Assembly: GCA_031841125.1 (NCBI GenBank)
Contig: CM063106.1
Location: forward strand, 37,940,001 to 38,004,000
Source of the DNA: Acanthococcus lagerstroemiae
Taxonomy: Eukaryota; Arthropoda; Insecta; Hemiptera; Eriococcidae
DNA: 64,000 nucleotides
Direction of reading: 5' to 3'
The notes under the pieces were generated by a model. That model was given only the letters and a program-made list of their open reading frames with translations. It made no database searches and had not been told where the DNA came from. The translations under genes were made by a program, and so were the position numbers. This document shows positions 12,027-23,939 of the stretch, in pieces (positions within the stretch are counted from its first letter, which is position 1; each line of letters begins with the position of its first letter).

Positions 12027-12118
12027 TTATTTGTAGCAACAGAACCCAAGAAAATTTAATACAAGTGTTTTTCTAACTTCTCAATTTTTCACTTGCATTA
12101 CTTTCGGGTCACCCTGTA

Positions 12119-13230
12119 GTTGCTTTAGAGCCAACTAAGGAGAACAGATTGAATAATTTCAGCGGCGTACATTGAAATACAGTAATTTGTAAGTATCATT
12201 TGGTTCATTCCCATGGACTCCAGTATTTCACGTGAATTAAATGTTGAATTAAAAATTACAGTTCACTTGGTGTGTTCCATTTCTTGCTACGCAGGCCCGG
12301 ATTCAGATTGTTGAGGCCCCGTGATCCATTCCGTCGTGAGAATCCCGAAACATTTTCTTTGGACATTAATGTCGAGCTGAAATTGATTTTTTTAGCGCTT
12401 AGGTTTGGGGGAGGAGTAGAATACTGTTGCCTGTTGCAATAAAGTTGAAAGTGAATCACTGAATAATTTTCGTTTATTCTCCGTTCGTTTTTATTTATAT
12501 TTTTTCTTATCCCAAAAAGGTCAAGTGATATACCCGTTTCCTGAACAAGTTTTGATAGTATTGGTAATTATATCCGTTATGCCTGTTCAAATTGTAAACG
12601 TTATTAGAATTGTGATAAAATTTTTCATTCGAATCGAAAGGGAATTCTTTTATTTGTCTTTAGCAGATGAAGAATTACGCATTTTCCTAAGATGCCACCT
12701 GAATTGGTGGAATTAAATTATATGTAGAAGGTAGAAGATTAGAAGAACGGTTTCTAGCTCCGTGAGGGAGTTTCTCGATTTCCTTCGAATTTGAGGGTCA
12801 TTATTTCTAGGCAGTTCCTTCAGAGAAAGTTGCTTTGATCTTGAAATGTTGATCTTTGTTGCACGACTGCAGTCTGCAGTTTCGCAGTATGAAGGTGTAG
12901 GTCCAGCCAAGAGCCGACCGTCTTCGAGTAGCGGAGCTACTTACTTGTTTTAACCCTTTCTGTCACAGCATTTTTAAAAGGGAAATAAAATTTTTTTGAT
13001 CGCGGATTCCGATCCAGGGTACCCTCCTGATCATTTTAAGCTTTTCCCCGACTCTCTAGCTCAATTCTAGCCCGAAATATAAGTATGTCCACTGGAGTAG
13101 ACGCCATGACTGTCAGAGTACCTATATATATTTTTTTAGTTTTTTTTTTTTTTTTTTTTTGGGCAAAGGGGAAATTTTTTACACTTTTCTACCTAAAATA
13201 CACACAAATTGGGACAAAAAGAAAACATTT
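12119..13230. other. Intergenic, no gene seen
   Basis: AT-rich sequence. At about 12294 the string CAGGCCCGGATTCAGA resembles a transposon end, but no partner was located. A long T-run is at 13139-13160. Short open frames here look random. Confidence 0.45.
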
Positions 13231-13241
13231 TTTTCAAGCAT

Positions 13242-13555
13242 TTATTTCTCATGAAATTGTAAAAAAACAATTGCTTTCTCTAGAAATACAAAGATGCACT
13301 TTACATTTAACGCAGAAAAAATACGTTTTACGTCGACAGTCTTTGTTTTTGCACCTCTGTGCATTTTTTGATGTGCTGTCAAATCCAGGTAAATGATTCA
13401 CTTCGTCAGTTCTAATAGCTACCACTGGAGCTACTTCTTTAGGATGTGATGGATTACAAGTTCCAGTGAGAGGGAAAAGCGGAGTGGCTAAATTGTTCAA
13501 ATCATCCGAAGCAGCTTCAGTCCTTCTCTTTTTCAAGGAGGGGCGACCAACTCGA
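13242..13555 (-). pseudogene. piggyBac transposase C-terminal fragment
   Basis: The minus-strand frame carries 'RPSLKKRRTEAASDD' and then the Cys-rich domain typical of piggyBac transposases: 'RCKNKDCRRKTYFFCVKC' followed by 'VHLCISRESNCF'. The last codons are shifted by one extra T in a homopolymer (about 13258-13268); with one base fewer the frame would run to the usual aromatic-His ending and stop at 13242-13244. The catalytic part is absent. It is unrelated in position and clearly diverged from the intact copy at 5.9 kb. Confidence 0.78.
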
Positions 13556-13639
13556 GGTTTTGGCGCAGGCTACGCCTAATAGCGTCGACAACTCATGACG
13601 TCAAGATCGTAGAAATGTCACAGATCAATAAATAAACTT

Positions 13640-14691
13640 GGGGGGGGGGGAGTTATGATCCAACGAAGTATGAAGAAAGTAAGTGATCCACACTTCCATC
13701 TTTATGAAGTTCATTTCAATATAAAGGTGATAACTTACAAATGAAACCGAACATCCGAGGATCGTTGGCGTGATCAGCCGTCTTGCGCCAGACACCCTCA
13801 TTCCGGAGATGATGAAGAACGGAAGCAGTTGGGACCGGGTGTGGCCCTCTGTCTCGACCACTCCGTCTGCATCTTCTTCTTCATGATGGTCGAGACAAAG
13901 GCCCACTCCCGGTCCCAACTGCTTCCGTTCTTCATCATCTCCGGAATGAGGGTGTCTGGCGCAAGACAGCTGATCACGCCGGCGATCCTCAGATGTTTGG
14001 TTTCATTTGTAAGTTATCACCTTTATATTGAAATGAACTTCATAAAGATGGAAGTGTGGATCACTTACACTTACTTTCTTCATACTTTGTTGGATCATAC
14101 CCCCCCCCCCCCAATACCGTTGCCTTAGTTTTAATATCTCCATTAGTCTTTAACTATTCGACTATTTCGCCTTTTTAATATTTTGAAAGGAAAGCAGCTT
14201 TAATTTTGAAGCTGCTATAAAACTTATTATGTATATATATATATACTTAGTCAAAGGACAAATTTTAGTTCAGGCAGCATTTATGAGTAAAAGCCTTGCA
14301 GGTTAATTTCAACCGTTGTGACGGAAAAAAAAAATAGTCTATATGATTAGATACATAAATTTTTCGTCACAACGGTTGAAATTAACCTGCAAGGTTTTTA
14401 CTCATAAATGCTGCCTGAACTAAAATTTGTCCTATACATAATAAGTTTTAAGGCAGCTTCAAAATTAAAGCTGCTTTCCTTTCAAAATATTAAAAAGGCG
14501 AAATAGTCGAATAGTTAAAGACTAATGGAGATATTAAAACTAAGACAACAGTAATGAGACCTTCAATTGGGGGGGGGGGAGTTATGATCCGACGAAGTAT
14601 GAAGAAAGCAAGTGATCCACACTTCTATCTTTATGAAGTTCATTTCATTATAAAGGCGATAACCTACAAATGAAACCGAACATCCGAGGAT
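13640..14691. repeat. Nested large palindromes (foldback structure)
   Basis: A first palindrome spans 13640-14112, with arms of about 215 bases, outer G-run/C-run borders and its centre near 13876. A second palindrome spans about 14119-14552, with its centre near 14340. A third copy of the outer arm of the first palindrome (starting AGTTATGATCC after a G-run) lies at about 14569-14691. The second palindrome is therefore itself flanked by inverted copies of that arm. Mirror-image open frames on the two strands arise from the symmetry and are not genes. Confidence 0.9.
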
Positions 14692-15179
14692 GGGTTATAC
14701 ACATTAGTGCAACCATACGCACAGCAACTGTTAACCATCACTAGTACTTATTTGTTCGGTATATTAAAGTAAATCACAATTTCAACACACGTAAAATAGG
14801 GCTAAAATGCATATTTACGATTAAAAAAAAATCATTTGTTTAGAATAAAAAAATATGCATTTTACGAACAATTTATTCAGCGATATTCCTTTCCTGCTAT
14901 TATCACAGTTGAACAGACGAAGATAGCAATACCTGGGATACAGAGGCGCAACTCTTCGCACATGCGCGATCGCTTTCTAATAGGCTCTCGACCCTATTAG
15001 GCGATGCCGCTGTGAAGACGCTCTATCTTTACCCACTCGTACGTCCCAAGCGAAGCTCCAAGCGTTCCCAAGATTCAAGAACTTTTCAAGATTCAACAGC
15101 AAACTGACACGATAGTACACGAATCTCATTTCAGCCAGCAAATTTTATATTATCTTTTACTCAAGAAACATTTGTAACG

Positions 15180-18111
15180 ATGGCCGTTCGAGATTTATCC
15201 TTGAATAATGAAATGAAAATTCCGCCCATCGGCTTGGGAACTTATAAAGTAAGTACAGATTATTACGAAAAAAGTGTAAAAACGTGTAACAATGTGGGTG
15301 CGGTGTAATTTTTTACTTGCTTACAAAATTCAACTTCACTTTGGAATACTCCGTTTTGTCGTTCTTATGGTATCACTTCTCTCATATTTGCTAGTTTTTT
15401 CATATATCATTTACTTGATCACATTTCACGATTTCAGTATCAAATACTCTTCATTATTGATCGGTTCATCAGCTTTCGGAGATGATAACATACGCGAGCA
15501 GATAAGGGACAATTATACAATTTTGGATAGTAAGTTTGCATGTATTCTACTATTTTCTGAGTTTAAGGATGATGAATAAATACATCTATGCAACTGAACG
15601 TATTAGATTCTACCAAATCCCATCTACTGCTTGCAATACTGAGCAGTGCTGCTTGAAATATCGGAAAACTGAGTTTTTCAATCTGTCGACAATTTTCTAA
15701 TTTGTAGTTCAACATAGTGTGCAACTCCCTTCATAATTCGTCATGCTGAAACTCAAATTTGAAAAATCCGGTGTTTTTTTCACAACTGAGTTTCAGTTAG
15801 AGCGCTACGTAGAAGAAAGGCCTTCATCTCAGAAAAACTGAAAAACAGTGATCGAAGGCCCTTCTTCTACGCAGCGCTTCAGTTTACAATACCAACATTA
15901 GTAGAAGCCTTACCTCCCACCAGCAGTCAATTTACCTATGACATGTGTAAACTGAATACGACATTTTGTATAATTCGTTGCAGGGTAAAGAACTGGAAGA
16001 TGTCATAGCCAAAAGCATTGATCTGGGTTATCGTCTTATCGATACAGCTTTCATTTACGAAAATGAGCAGCAGATTGGTCAAGCTCTAGATCTAACGCTG
16101 AAAGAAGGAAAAATTAACAGAGATGACTTATTTATAGTTACTAAGGTACACGTGTCCTACGTGAATTTATACAGAAAGTACAGTCGATTTGTAATTTTTG
16201 CCTGTTGTTAGACTTTTACTTGAAGAGATTTCATCAATTAACATGATTTGTTTCAGTTATGGAATACCAAACATCGTCCAGCAGACGTTCTGCCTGCTAT
16301 CAAGGGATCTTTAGCTGATTTACGGCTAAGCTATGTGGACTTGTATCTAATGCATTGGCCATTTGCAACCAAAGTAAGGGTTTCAAATAGATTATTAAGA
16401 CGTATGCAAATTGATGACGAGAGACTCGTGTAAAAACTATAAAAGTAAAATATGACATGCTTACCAGAATTGTGTATTACCTGCTGGGGAAATTGGATTG
16501 TCATGCTTATTTTGTAACTAATTGCCTCGAACCAGAACGTAATATGACTAGATATTAAATTTATAAGCCTACTTAAATGAGAATGGATATTTTCAGTCCT
16601 GGTGAAAATCGAAGCCGCTAGCCTATCAATATTTACATTAATTGAATAGAAAATATTAATAACGAGTATCGAATTTACAAAGTTTTACACAAATTTCCTT
16701 TTATAAATTAGAAAGGAGCCAAAAAATACGAGGTTCTCGATTTAGAAGAAGATGATGTTCTTTTTGAAGATACCTGGAGAGCTATGGAAGAATGCGTAAA
16801 GCTCGGGTACGCTAAGAGCATAGGCGTATCTAATTTCAACAGTCAGCAAATCGAAAGAATTCTTAAGATAGCTGCTATCAAACCGGTGGTGAACCAGGTA
16901 AAGTGAATAAACACTTTTCTAGAGAAATTCCATCAGATACTTACAGATTTCTTTTATTTAAGTACATAAATTCAGTTATTAGTACTGTAATACAAAAATA
17001 CCTGAACCTACATCTGAGGGTTAATACTGATCGTTTTTTTTTTTAAGGTTGAGTGCAATCCATATTTTAATCAGGAAAATTTGAAAAAGTTCTGCAAACA
17101 GAGAGATATTGTAATTATGGCGTACAGTCCATTTTATCCCACTGGGTACAGGTCTGGTATAGATGAAGTTAAGCTTCTTGAAGAACCAATAATTAAAGAG
17201 TTGGCTGAAAAATACAAGAAGACTGCTGGTCAAGTCGTACTTCGATATTTGGTAGGTTGGTTAGTCTTCATGAATAAATCAAAATATTATGTGATGACAT
17301 GCATATGGTGGCTGTATTATGAAAATAAATATCAGGGATACTCTACACATTTAGGTTAAACACAGTACAAAAATATTTGCTGGGGTGAATTTAATACTAT
17401 TGCGCTGAATGTTTGCATTATCAGAATAGAAAAGGGAAAAGAAAGAAAGAAAAATAAAAAAAAAATTGAAGAAGTGAATAAGCAGCATGAGAACAAAGAT
17501 AATTTTTTTATATTTTAAAGTTTCTTAGCCAAATTTTGACAGTTCAGACATAATATTTAATATTTTCAAAATCCTGGGTTCTTGGGCGAATCAAGAAAAA
17601 TATTTTCTAGGACATGTTTATTACACCTAAAAATCAGGACAATCCCGAATTTTCGAGAGATTTGGCCACTCTAGACATGGAGAGCCTATGTTGTTTCATA
17701 TTTTGCTGAAATGTTTGCATTTTCAGGTTCAATGTGAAGTAGTACCAATTCCAAAAACTGATAATTCGGAGCGTTTGCAGTCAAATTTGGATATTTTTGA
17801 TTTTTCCTTATCCCTTGAAGATTTCCAGAAAATGAATTCATTAAATAAAAATGAAAGATGTGCCCCATTTGACTTGTAAGTCAAAAAATACAGCATTGTT
17901 CATTTTTTAAATTCAGTGTATATTCAGTAATAGGTATTTATTTACGTTATTTTCATAAAATATTCGTAATTCGTTCCTTCTCAAGTTTCTTTTTTATTCC
18001 TTGGTATTTTTTACCTGTAAATCTATTCCTGCAAATAATAGTGATATGGTATACAATAATTTTTTCAGGGCGAAAAAGTATAAGGAATATCCATTTGCCA
18101 TTGAGTTCTGA
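15180..18111 (+). CDS. Aldo-keto reductase, copy 1
   Basis: Seven exons: 15180-15248, 15984-16145, 16257-16373, 16712-16897, 17048-17251, 17727-17875 and 18069-18111, all GT/AG and in phase, give 309 residues, the normal AKR length. It should be a cytosolic NADPH-dependent reductase of carbonyl compounds; the substrate cannot be read from sequence. The catalytic tetrad is at canonical places: Asp43 and Tyr48 in '[12 protein letters not shown]', Lys77 before 'LWNTKHRP', and His110 in 'YLMHWP'. Other family marks are 'GVSNFN', 'VVNQVECNPY', 'IMAYSPF' and the cofactor motif '[15 protein letters not shown]'. The usual ending 'EYPFAIEF' is present. AATAAA lies at 18186-18191. Copies 2 and 3 downstream share all intron positions and phases. 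Confidence 0.95.
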
Positions 18112-19804
18112 TTACTCTCTTCATGTATACATCAAATTAATCTCGATTGGAATGTTTGGTGATGGATTTTTTCGGTTCTCTTGTAAATAAAGAAGAAAAA
18201 CATTTTTGATAGGAAAGTTGTTTTCAAATTTTTACATTACAGCGTTGTTATAATTTCAAGAAATATTTTCGGTATTGAAGAACATCTAATTTATTGGGTA
18301 ATAATTATGTTTGGTGTGCACACTTATTTGTTTTTCCAGAACACACCGTTTCGAAAATTGAATGTTTCCATCATGAGTGTCCTAGCACACCTACTCATGT
18401 ACATACATTGAAAATACTGTCCGCCTGGAAATCATGAGGCTAGGAAAAATGTTCGCTAGATGAGCGCTAGTATGTAAGCGCTGTGCTGTTACCGGAATTT
18501 TGGGCTAATCGGCAACGGCTGGGGCAGATTGAGCACCAATTTTCCATTTTTAAAAAACGCTGGATTTGCACTATTATCAAGCACAAATCAATGGATAATC
18601 TCATACGTGTCTGTTTTCCTCGCCAGAGCAGTTATACGCTGTTTACGGAAAGTTTGAAGTGACGTCATAACAAGGATTTCTTATGGAATTAACCGCACGC
18701 TACAAGAAATAATAGGAAAAAACGCTAAAAAATCCAATCACGATAAAGTTATATTTTGCCCGTTTAATAAAAATATTAACGTTAAAAAATCAGAATGACG
18801 CTAAACTGAGCGAATAGCACGATATTAAAAATATCATCACGTTCTACTTATCACTCAACGATGAAGAAATCTATTTCATACTGTAAAAAAAAATCTGGGC
18901 TCACCTATGATAATTCCGCCTAAGTAATGGTAATTTCATTGAGCTATTACGTGCAAATAATAGGTTTTCGAAGTCCCTAAATTTAATTTTGAAAGCAATT
19001 TTTGGAGCAGGGTGAAATTAGAACTTTATTCAGTGGCATTCAAAGAATACTTTCGAAGTTGAATTAAGTGACTTCTAAACCTATGAATTGAATATATAAT
19101 CTAAACACAATGGCCATTATATGACTGGAATTTTCTTTGATGGAATCAGAATTTCCTTTGATGAAACTCTCATGGGGTCAGTTCCAAGAATAATGTGAGT
19201 CACCTAATTGACGCATTGATATTGTTTCATAGCTGTAATACATAAATGTTGTACTGACATTCACGAGTTAGTGTGCATTTCTATCATAATTAACGTTCTA
19301 CCCTATTAATCAGCTATATTCAAAATTTAGCGTGCAAGTCCGTTTATTGCAACTGCAAAACCCCTTTCTATATTTTCCCCTTTCTTTTATCTCGCTGGGG
19401 GCTTGAATGTGTTGAACTCGTATGACGTCACAAGAAAAAGGCCCTAGTGTCCAGTTATCACTCAGGACCTTTTCTTGTGGCATGTCACCGACCTCATCAC
19501 CATTTTTCACCGTGAAAGGTGAAAGTAAAAACGTGAAAACCAACTATGGAAGCAATTGAAGCGAAGTAGAGTAGTGAAAGTGTCTTCTTTGCGCAGCATT
19601 TCAGTTGCAATTGCAACTTGCAATTCTTGTAATCTGAAACACGTTTGCGTTTTGCGTTATCATGTTGGCTCGGTACCGTCCAGAAGCACCACTCCCATCT
19701 TTCTTTTACATTTTAATTTAATCATTCGCATTTAAATGAACAATGTAATTTAGCATTACGCAGTACAGTACAGCTTGTTGCATCTTGATTAATGAATATA
19801 AGTA
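18112..19804. other. Intergenic; start is part of a segmental duplication
   Basis: Bases up to about 18560 are similar to about 43631-44370 behind aldo-keto reductase copy 2 (for example ATTTATTGGGTA at 18291 and 44091), so the duplicated block includes 3' flank. The rest shows no gene. Confidence 0.6.
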
Positions 19805-22800
19805 ATGAATAAAGCATTTTCTCATTTATTTCGAAAAATATTTCCGTCAAAATCGCCGCACATGGATACCGAATCATTACGTAGCGTTATAAGAAGTGTA
19901 AGCTCTCAATCCGAAAGGGAAGAGGAAATAAAGAAGTATCTTCGGAAGCATTTTGAAGGAAAAAATGTCCAAAAAGTGACAGATTTTCCCCCAGGTAAGT
20001 TCTTTTAGATATCAATATTAGTTCGTTCACTGCCACTACTCGTGATGTGAGGAGTGCTAGTACATGACTTTGTAATCATTTTCAGATTCGCAATGGATAA
20101 ATACGACAGAGCCACTCTCTATTCATCGCGATTTAAAAGGAAAAGTTGTATTACTCGATTTTTTCACGTACTGTTGCATTAATTGTATGCATGTTCTACC
20201 TGATTTGAAAATACTCGAAGAAAAATTTCCAGTTGAAGAGGGACTGGTTGTGGTACGTTTCCAGAGTTTACATTATCGAATGTTTCTTTGAATATTTGTT
20301 GTTGATATAAATTTGCCATATGAGACTACGGTAAAACCTTTACGCTCTCACTAATGCTTGATTCCCTGAATATGTTGCACGTTATATGCTGCTGCTATAA
20401 TAGTGTTGAAATGGCTGAATCATCGGATTTGAATTTGTTTTGTACGTATCAAATTTCAGATCGGCGTTCACTGCGCTAAATTCACCAACGAAAAGGAAAC
20501 GAAAAACATAACCTCCGCTGTTAAAAGGTACAGTGTCGATCACGCTGTAATTAACGATGCCGATGGTGTAGTGTGGAACGCATTCGATGTTCATTGCTGG
20601 CCAACTTTAGTTCTTATTGGTAAGCATATTGACTTCGCGAAATTGGTCTCATAACTAATATGATTCTTCAAATCACCAGCGAGCTTAATAATTGCTGACC
20701 GTTATAATGTGCGCAGGACCCAATGCAGAAGTATTGTTGTCTTTAAGCGGGGAAGGACATTTGGAGTTATTGAGTTCTGTAATTCGAAATACATTAGCAA
20801 TAATGAAAGAGCGAAATATTTTGTCCACGCACTCGTTACCACAGATCAAAATGACTGATGAATTAAGGTCATTCGATACACTTTCATTTCCGGGGAAGAT
20901 CACAGCGTACTGCAATGAGGGAGTTCGTCTGTTGGGTATTGCTGACACTGGTCATCATCGAGTACTGATAGCTGATGAGAATGGCTCTTTGAAGGTATAT
21001 GGAAACTATTCTGCAAAAATCAGAGTGCATTCAAGAGGTAGAAATCTGGGAGATTTCCCTTTCTGAAGTCCCAAATGTACCAAATTCGAGAAGTAAAAAC
21101 TTTTTGTCATTGCTAATTAACTGACATTTTTATATATGATGTGCCTTTCCTTCACACATCAAAAACAAAGATATTAGAAAGTATAAAACTTGCTGTTTAG
21201 GTATTTAGAAGTTTTTCCGGCCAAAATTTCTGTTCGAATTCGCTCTTCAAAAAAAAAAAAAAAAAAAAAAAATGAGGGGTTTTGTATGTGACATACTTTT
21301 ATGTCTATGTATAGTTGATAATTGGAGGAACTGCGCCCGGCTTTCAAGACGGTGACTTCTCTGTGTCTCGATTCAACGCACCTCAAGGACTCGTCTTCAA
21401 AAATAAAAATCTTATATACGTTGCTGACACTGAAAACCATGCTATTCGAGAGGCAAGTACATTAATATTTGCACTAGAGTACTTTTTGGGTTATTAGAAA
21501 CATAATTAACTCACTCTTCTAATTTTTTTTATTTGCAGATTGACTTGGAAAAGAAATATGTAAAAACAGTCTCTGGAACCGGAAAACAAGGTGATGATCG
21601 TACTGGTGGAAATCTGTGGACTCAGCAAGAACTCTCGTCTCCGTGGGATGTTTGCTTCGGGAAAAATACGAACACATTATTAATAGCTATGGCAGGTCAT
21701 CATCAAATTTGGGCTCTCTATTTGTCAGATGAACAGGATTTATTCAAGTGAGCTGTCCAAATCATAGTCTTTTCGGTGTATATGAATTGGTCTCCGAGGA
21801 TACGAAGTTACCATTTCATCACATTTTTGTGAAAAGAAATGTAGCCTAACACTGGTCAATTTTCGTCCGTCTCGAACAGAAAAGGAAAGAAAGGCGAGTG
21901 CAAGAACATTGCTGGGTCTGGTCGAGAAGAAAATCGTAATAATTGTTATCCTCATGCTGCTGCATTCGCTCAACCATCAGGGTTGACTTACTGTCAGGAA
22001 CGAAATTCGATTTTTATTGCAGACAGTGAGAGCTCGGCTGTCAGAGAACTAAATTTAGAAACTGGTAAAGTGACTGCTGTAGTAGGTGGAGATCGAAATC
22101 CTGCGGTATGTATATTTAATTCATAGATGTTCTTTTATGAAAAATTGATATGGAGAGGTCTGATAACAACTTTATATAAATTGATAATTTATCAAAGTTA
22201 AAGCGACATTGTGTTTTCGAGCAGAACTTATTCGCATTTGGTGACCGTGACGGTGTTGGCTATGATGTTAAACTTCAGCATGCATTGGGCGTTGCATGGC
22301 ACGACGATCTAAAACAGCTTTTTGTTGCTGATTCTTACAACCACAAATTAAAAACAGTAGATATCACGCAGAATGCTTGTTCAACCATCAAACTAGATAC
22401 CGAGGTACAGATTTCTATTTTGTAGAGAAATTATGGTCTTGTGTTTGTAAAATAGTTAAATGATCTGGACGTCTTTAATTACAGTTGAATGAACCCGGCG
22501 GACTGTGTTGCATAGGTGATCAAATTCTAATTGCGGATACCAACAATCACTGCATTAAGTCGTATCATACGAAATCATCAACCGTGTCTGTGGTTTGTAT
22601 TTTATTTCTCAATGGCATTCTTAGTGACGTATTAATTCAGTGGCGTAGCCAGCCTAGTGTTCGAGGGGGTGTCCTGTCTTGACCAAAGGTGGAGGGGTGT
22701 TAGAACTGCCCGATTGACAATGAGGCCAACTGTGAGTGCATTTGTGAACATCACTGAGTAATCACGCTAGTGGTGAGCGATCACTTCACATACACTATCT

Positions 22801-23939
22801 TAAAATGATGAGATGTCGAACACTCACGAAAAAATGTGATAGGCCAAGTCTCAAAACGGTAGTGGTTTGTGACATGTTGCGTGAGCGCTCACCAAATTGT
22901 CAATCGGGTGGTGATAAAACTAGAAAAACCACTATTTGACAAAGTCTCGAAGGGGGTCCAGCCCCCTGGCTATGTCAGTGTATCAATTTACCATTGTAGT
23001 GGTGACATTTGTACTGTACGTGGCGAACATACTCGATGAGTGTCAGTTACGCCGCGGGTTACCATCTGATTGTGAAAACTTGAGTTTATTTTATTAATGG
23101 TAAACACTTTACTGCTCTTTATTTGGATTTTAAATGGGTCATCATCAGTCCCAATCATGTTCATTTATTTATCGAAGGAAATGATATGGCGCGATGTATA
23201 TATTTCTGTCATTCTTCCAGGTCGCTGTTAAAATGGCAACATTGCAATATTCCGAACCGGTTGATGCAGAAAAAACTGTAAACATTTCGACAAATGGAGG
23301 AAAATTGAATGTGAATGTAGTGTTGAGTAAATCACCTGACCTCTCTCTTACGGAAGATGCGCCTGCATTCTGGTCTATAAGTTTGGCAGGTAAATTACTA
23401 TTACTACAGAATTTTGTCATATGTATAATTACTAGAATTGTTTGAGAATGGCCTGAAGAGTATCTCCTCCTTCATTCTGCAAACCTGTGTGGCTCTCAAG
23501 TCCTTCAGTGTACTTCTTCATTATTATTACTGGTGTATCGACAAGTCCGAGCATTACTTCTGCAGTAATACAGAAATTGTTCTCAAATTCGAGCCCGTTT
23601 CTGTGAAATTGTATACCTAATTGATTAGCAAAGTTTCATTCACGAATGAATTCTCGTACTTCCGATTTTTAATGAATTGCATTATTATTAGATGACCAGC
23701 TCGAAAAATTACCAGATTCTGATGTTCGCGAAGATTTAAAGTTGGAATCAAATTTCACTGTAAACGTACCTGAAGCATCGAATAGATCCAGCATTAAAGT
23801 CATTGTCAAAGGAGTCATGTATGTGTGCAAGAATTCTTTATGCTCAATGAAAAAATTATTTTTTGTAATTGATGTTCGTTATTCAGATAACGCAAATGAA
23901 GACGTGTCTTGTAAGTTTACTCATACTGTGATTGCGTGA
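19805..23939 (+). CDS. NHLRC2: NHL repeat-containing protein 2 (NHLRC2)
   Basis: Eleven exons: 19805-19994, 20086-20252, 20460-20619, 20717-20994, 21315-21452, 21539-21747, 21880-22105, 22225-22404, 22485-22592, 23221-23389 and 23692-23939, all in phase, give 690 residues (human is about 726). An in-frame second ATG at 19862 could be the real start. A thioredoxin-like domain carries the characteristic CCINC motif at about residues 93-97. It is followed by an NHL six-bladed propeller with repeats such as '[19 protein letters not shown]', '[13 protein letters not shown]', '[14 protein letters not shown]' and '[13 protein letters not shown]', then a C-terminal beta domain. The intron after 21452 has a GC donor (GAG|GCAAGT) instead of GT. 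A MITE sits in the intron at 22638-22980. The protein is essential in mammals, but its biochemical role is not well defined. Confidence 0.94.
22638..22980. mobile_element. hAT-type MITE in an NHLRC2 intron
   Basis: It starts CAGTGGCGTAGCCAG and ends CTGGCTATGTCAGTG, an imperfect inverted repeat. Flanks are TATTAATT (22630-22637) and TATCAATT (22981-22988), an 8-bp target duplication with one mismatch. It shares the terminus with the element at 4012-4272 but is longer and more decayed. Confidence 0.82.

Larger units (their letters stand above)
10270..12116 (+). mobile_element. IS630-Tc1-mariner element, non-autonomous, carrying a nested LTR
   Basis: Inverted termini start CAGGGTGACCCAGAAGTAAC on the left and, read inward from the right, CAGGGTGACCCGAAAGTAAT; similarity continues for about 36 bases. 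TA is present at 10268-10269 and 12117-12118, the target duplication of this superfamily. It contains a broken transposase gene and a later insertion at 10546-11443. Confidence 0.9.

Noticed and set aside
13625..14128. Two similar 97-99 codon frames on opposite strands
   Set aside because: They are mirror images created by the palindrome; both include homopolymer-coded ends.
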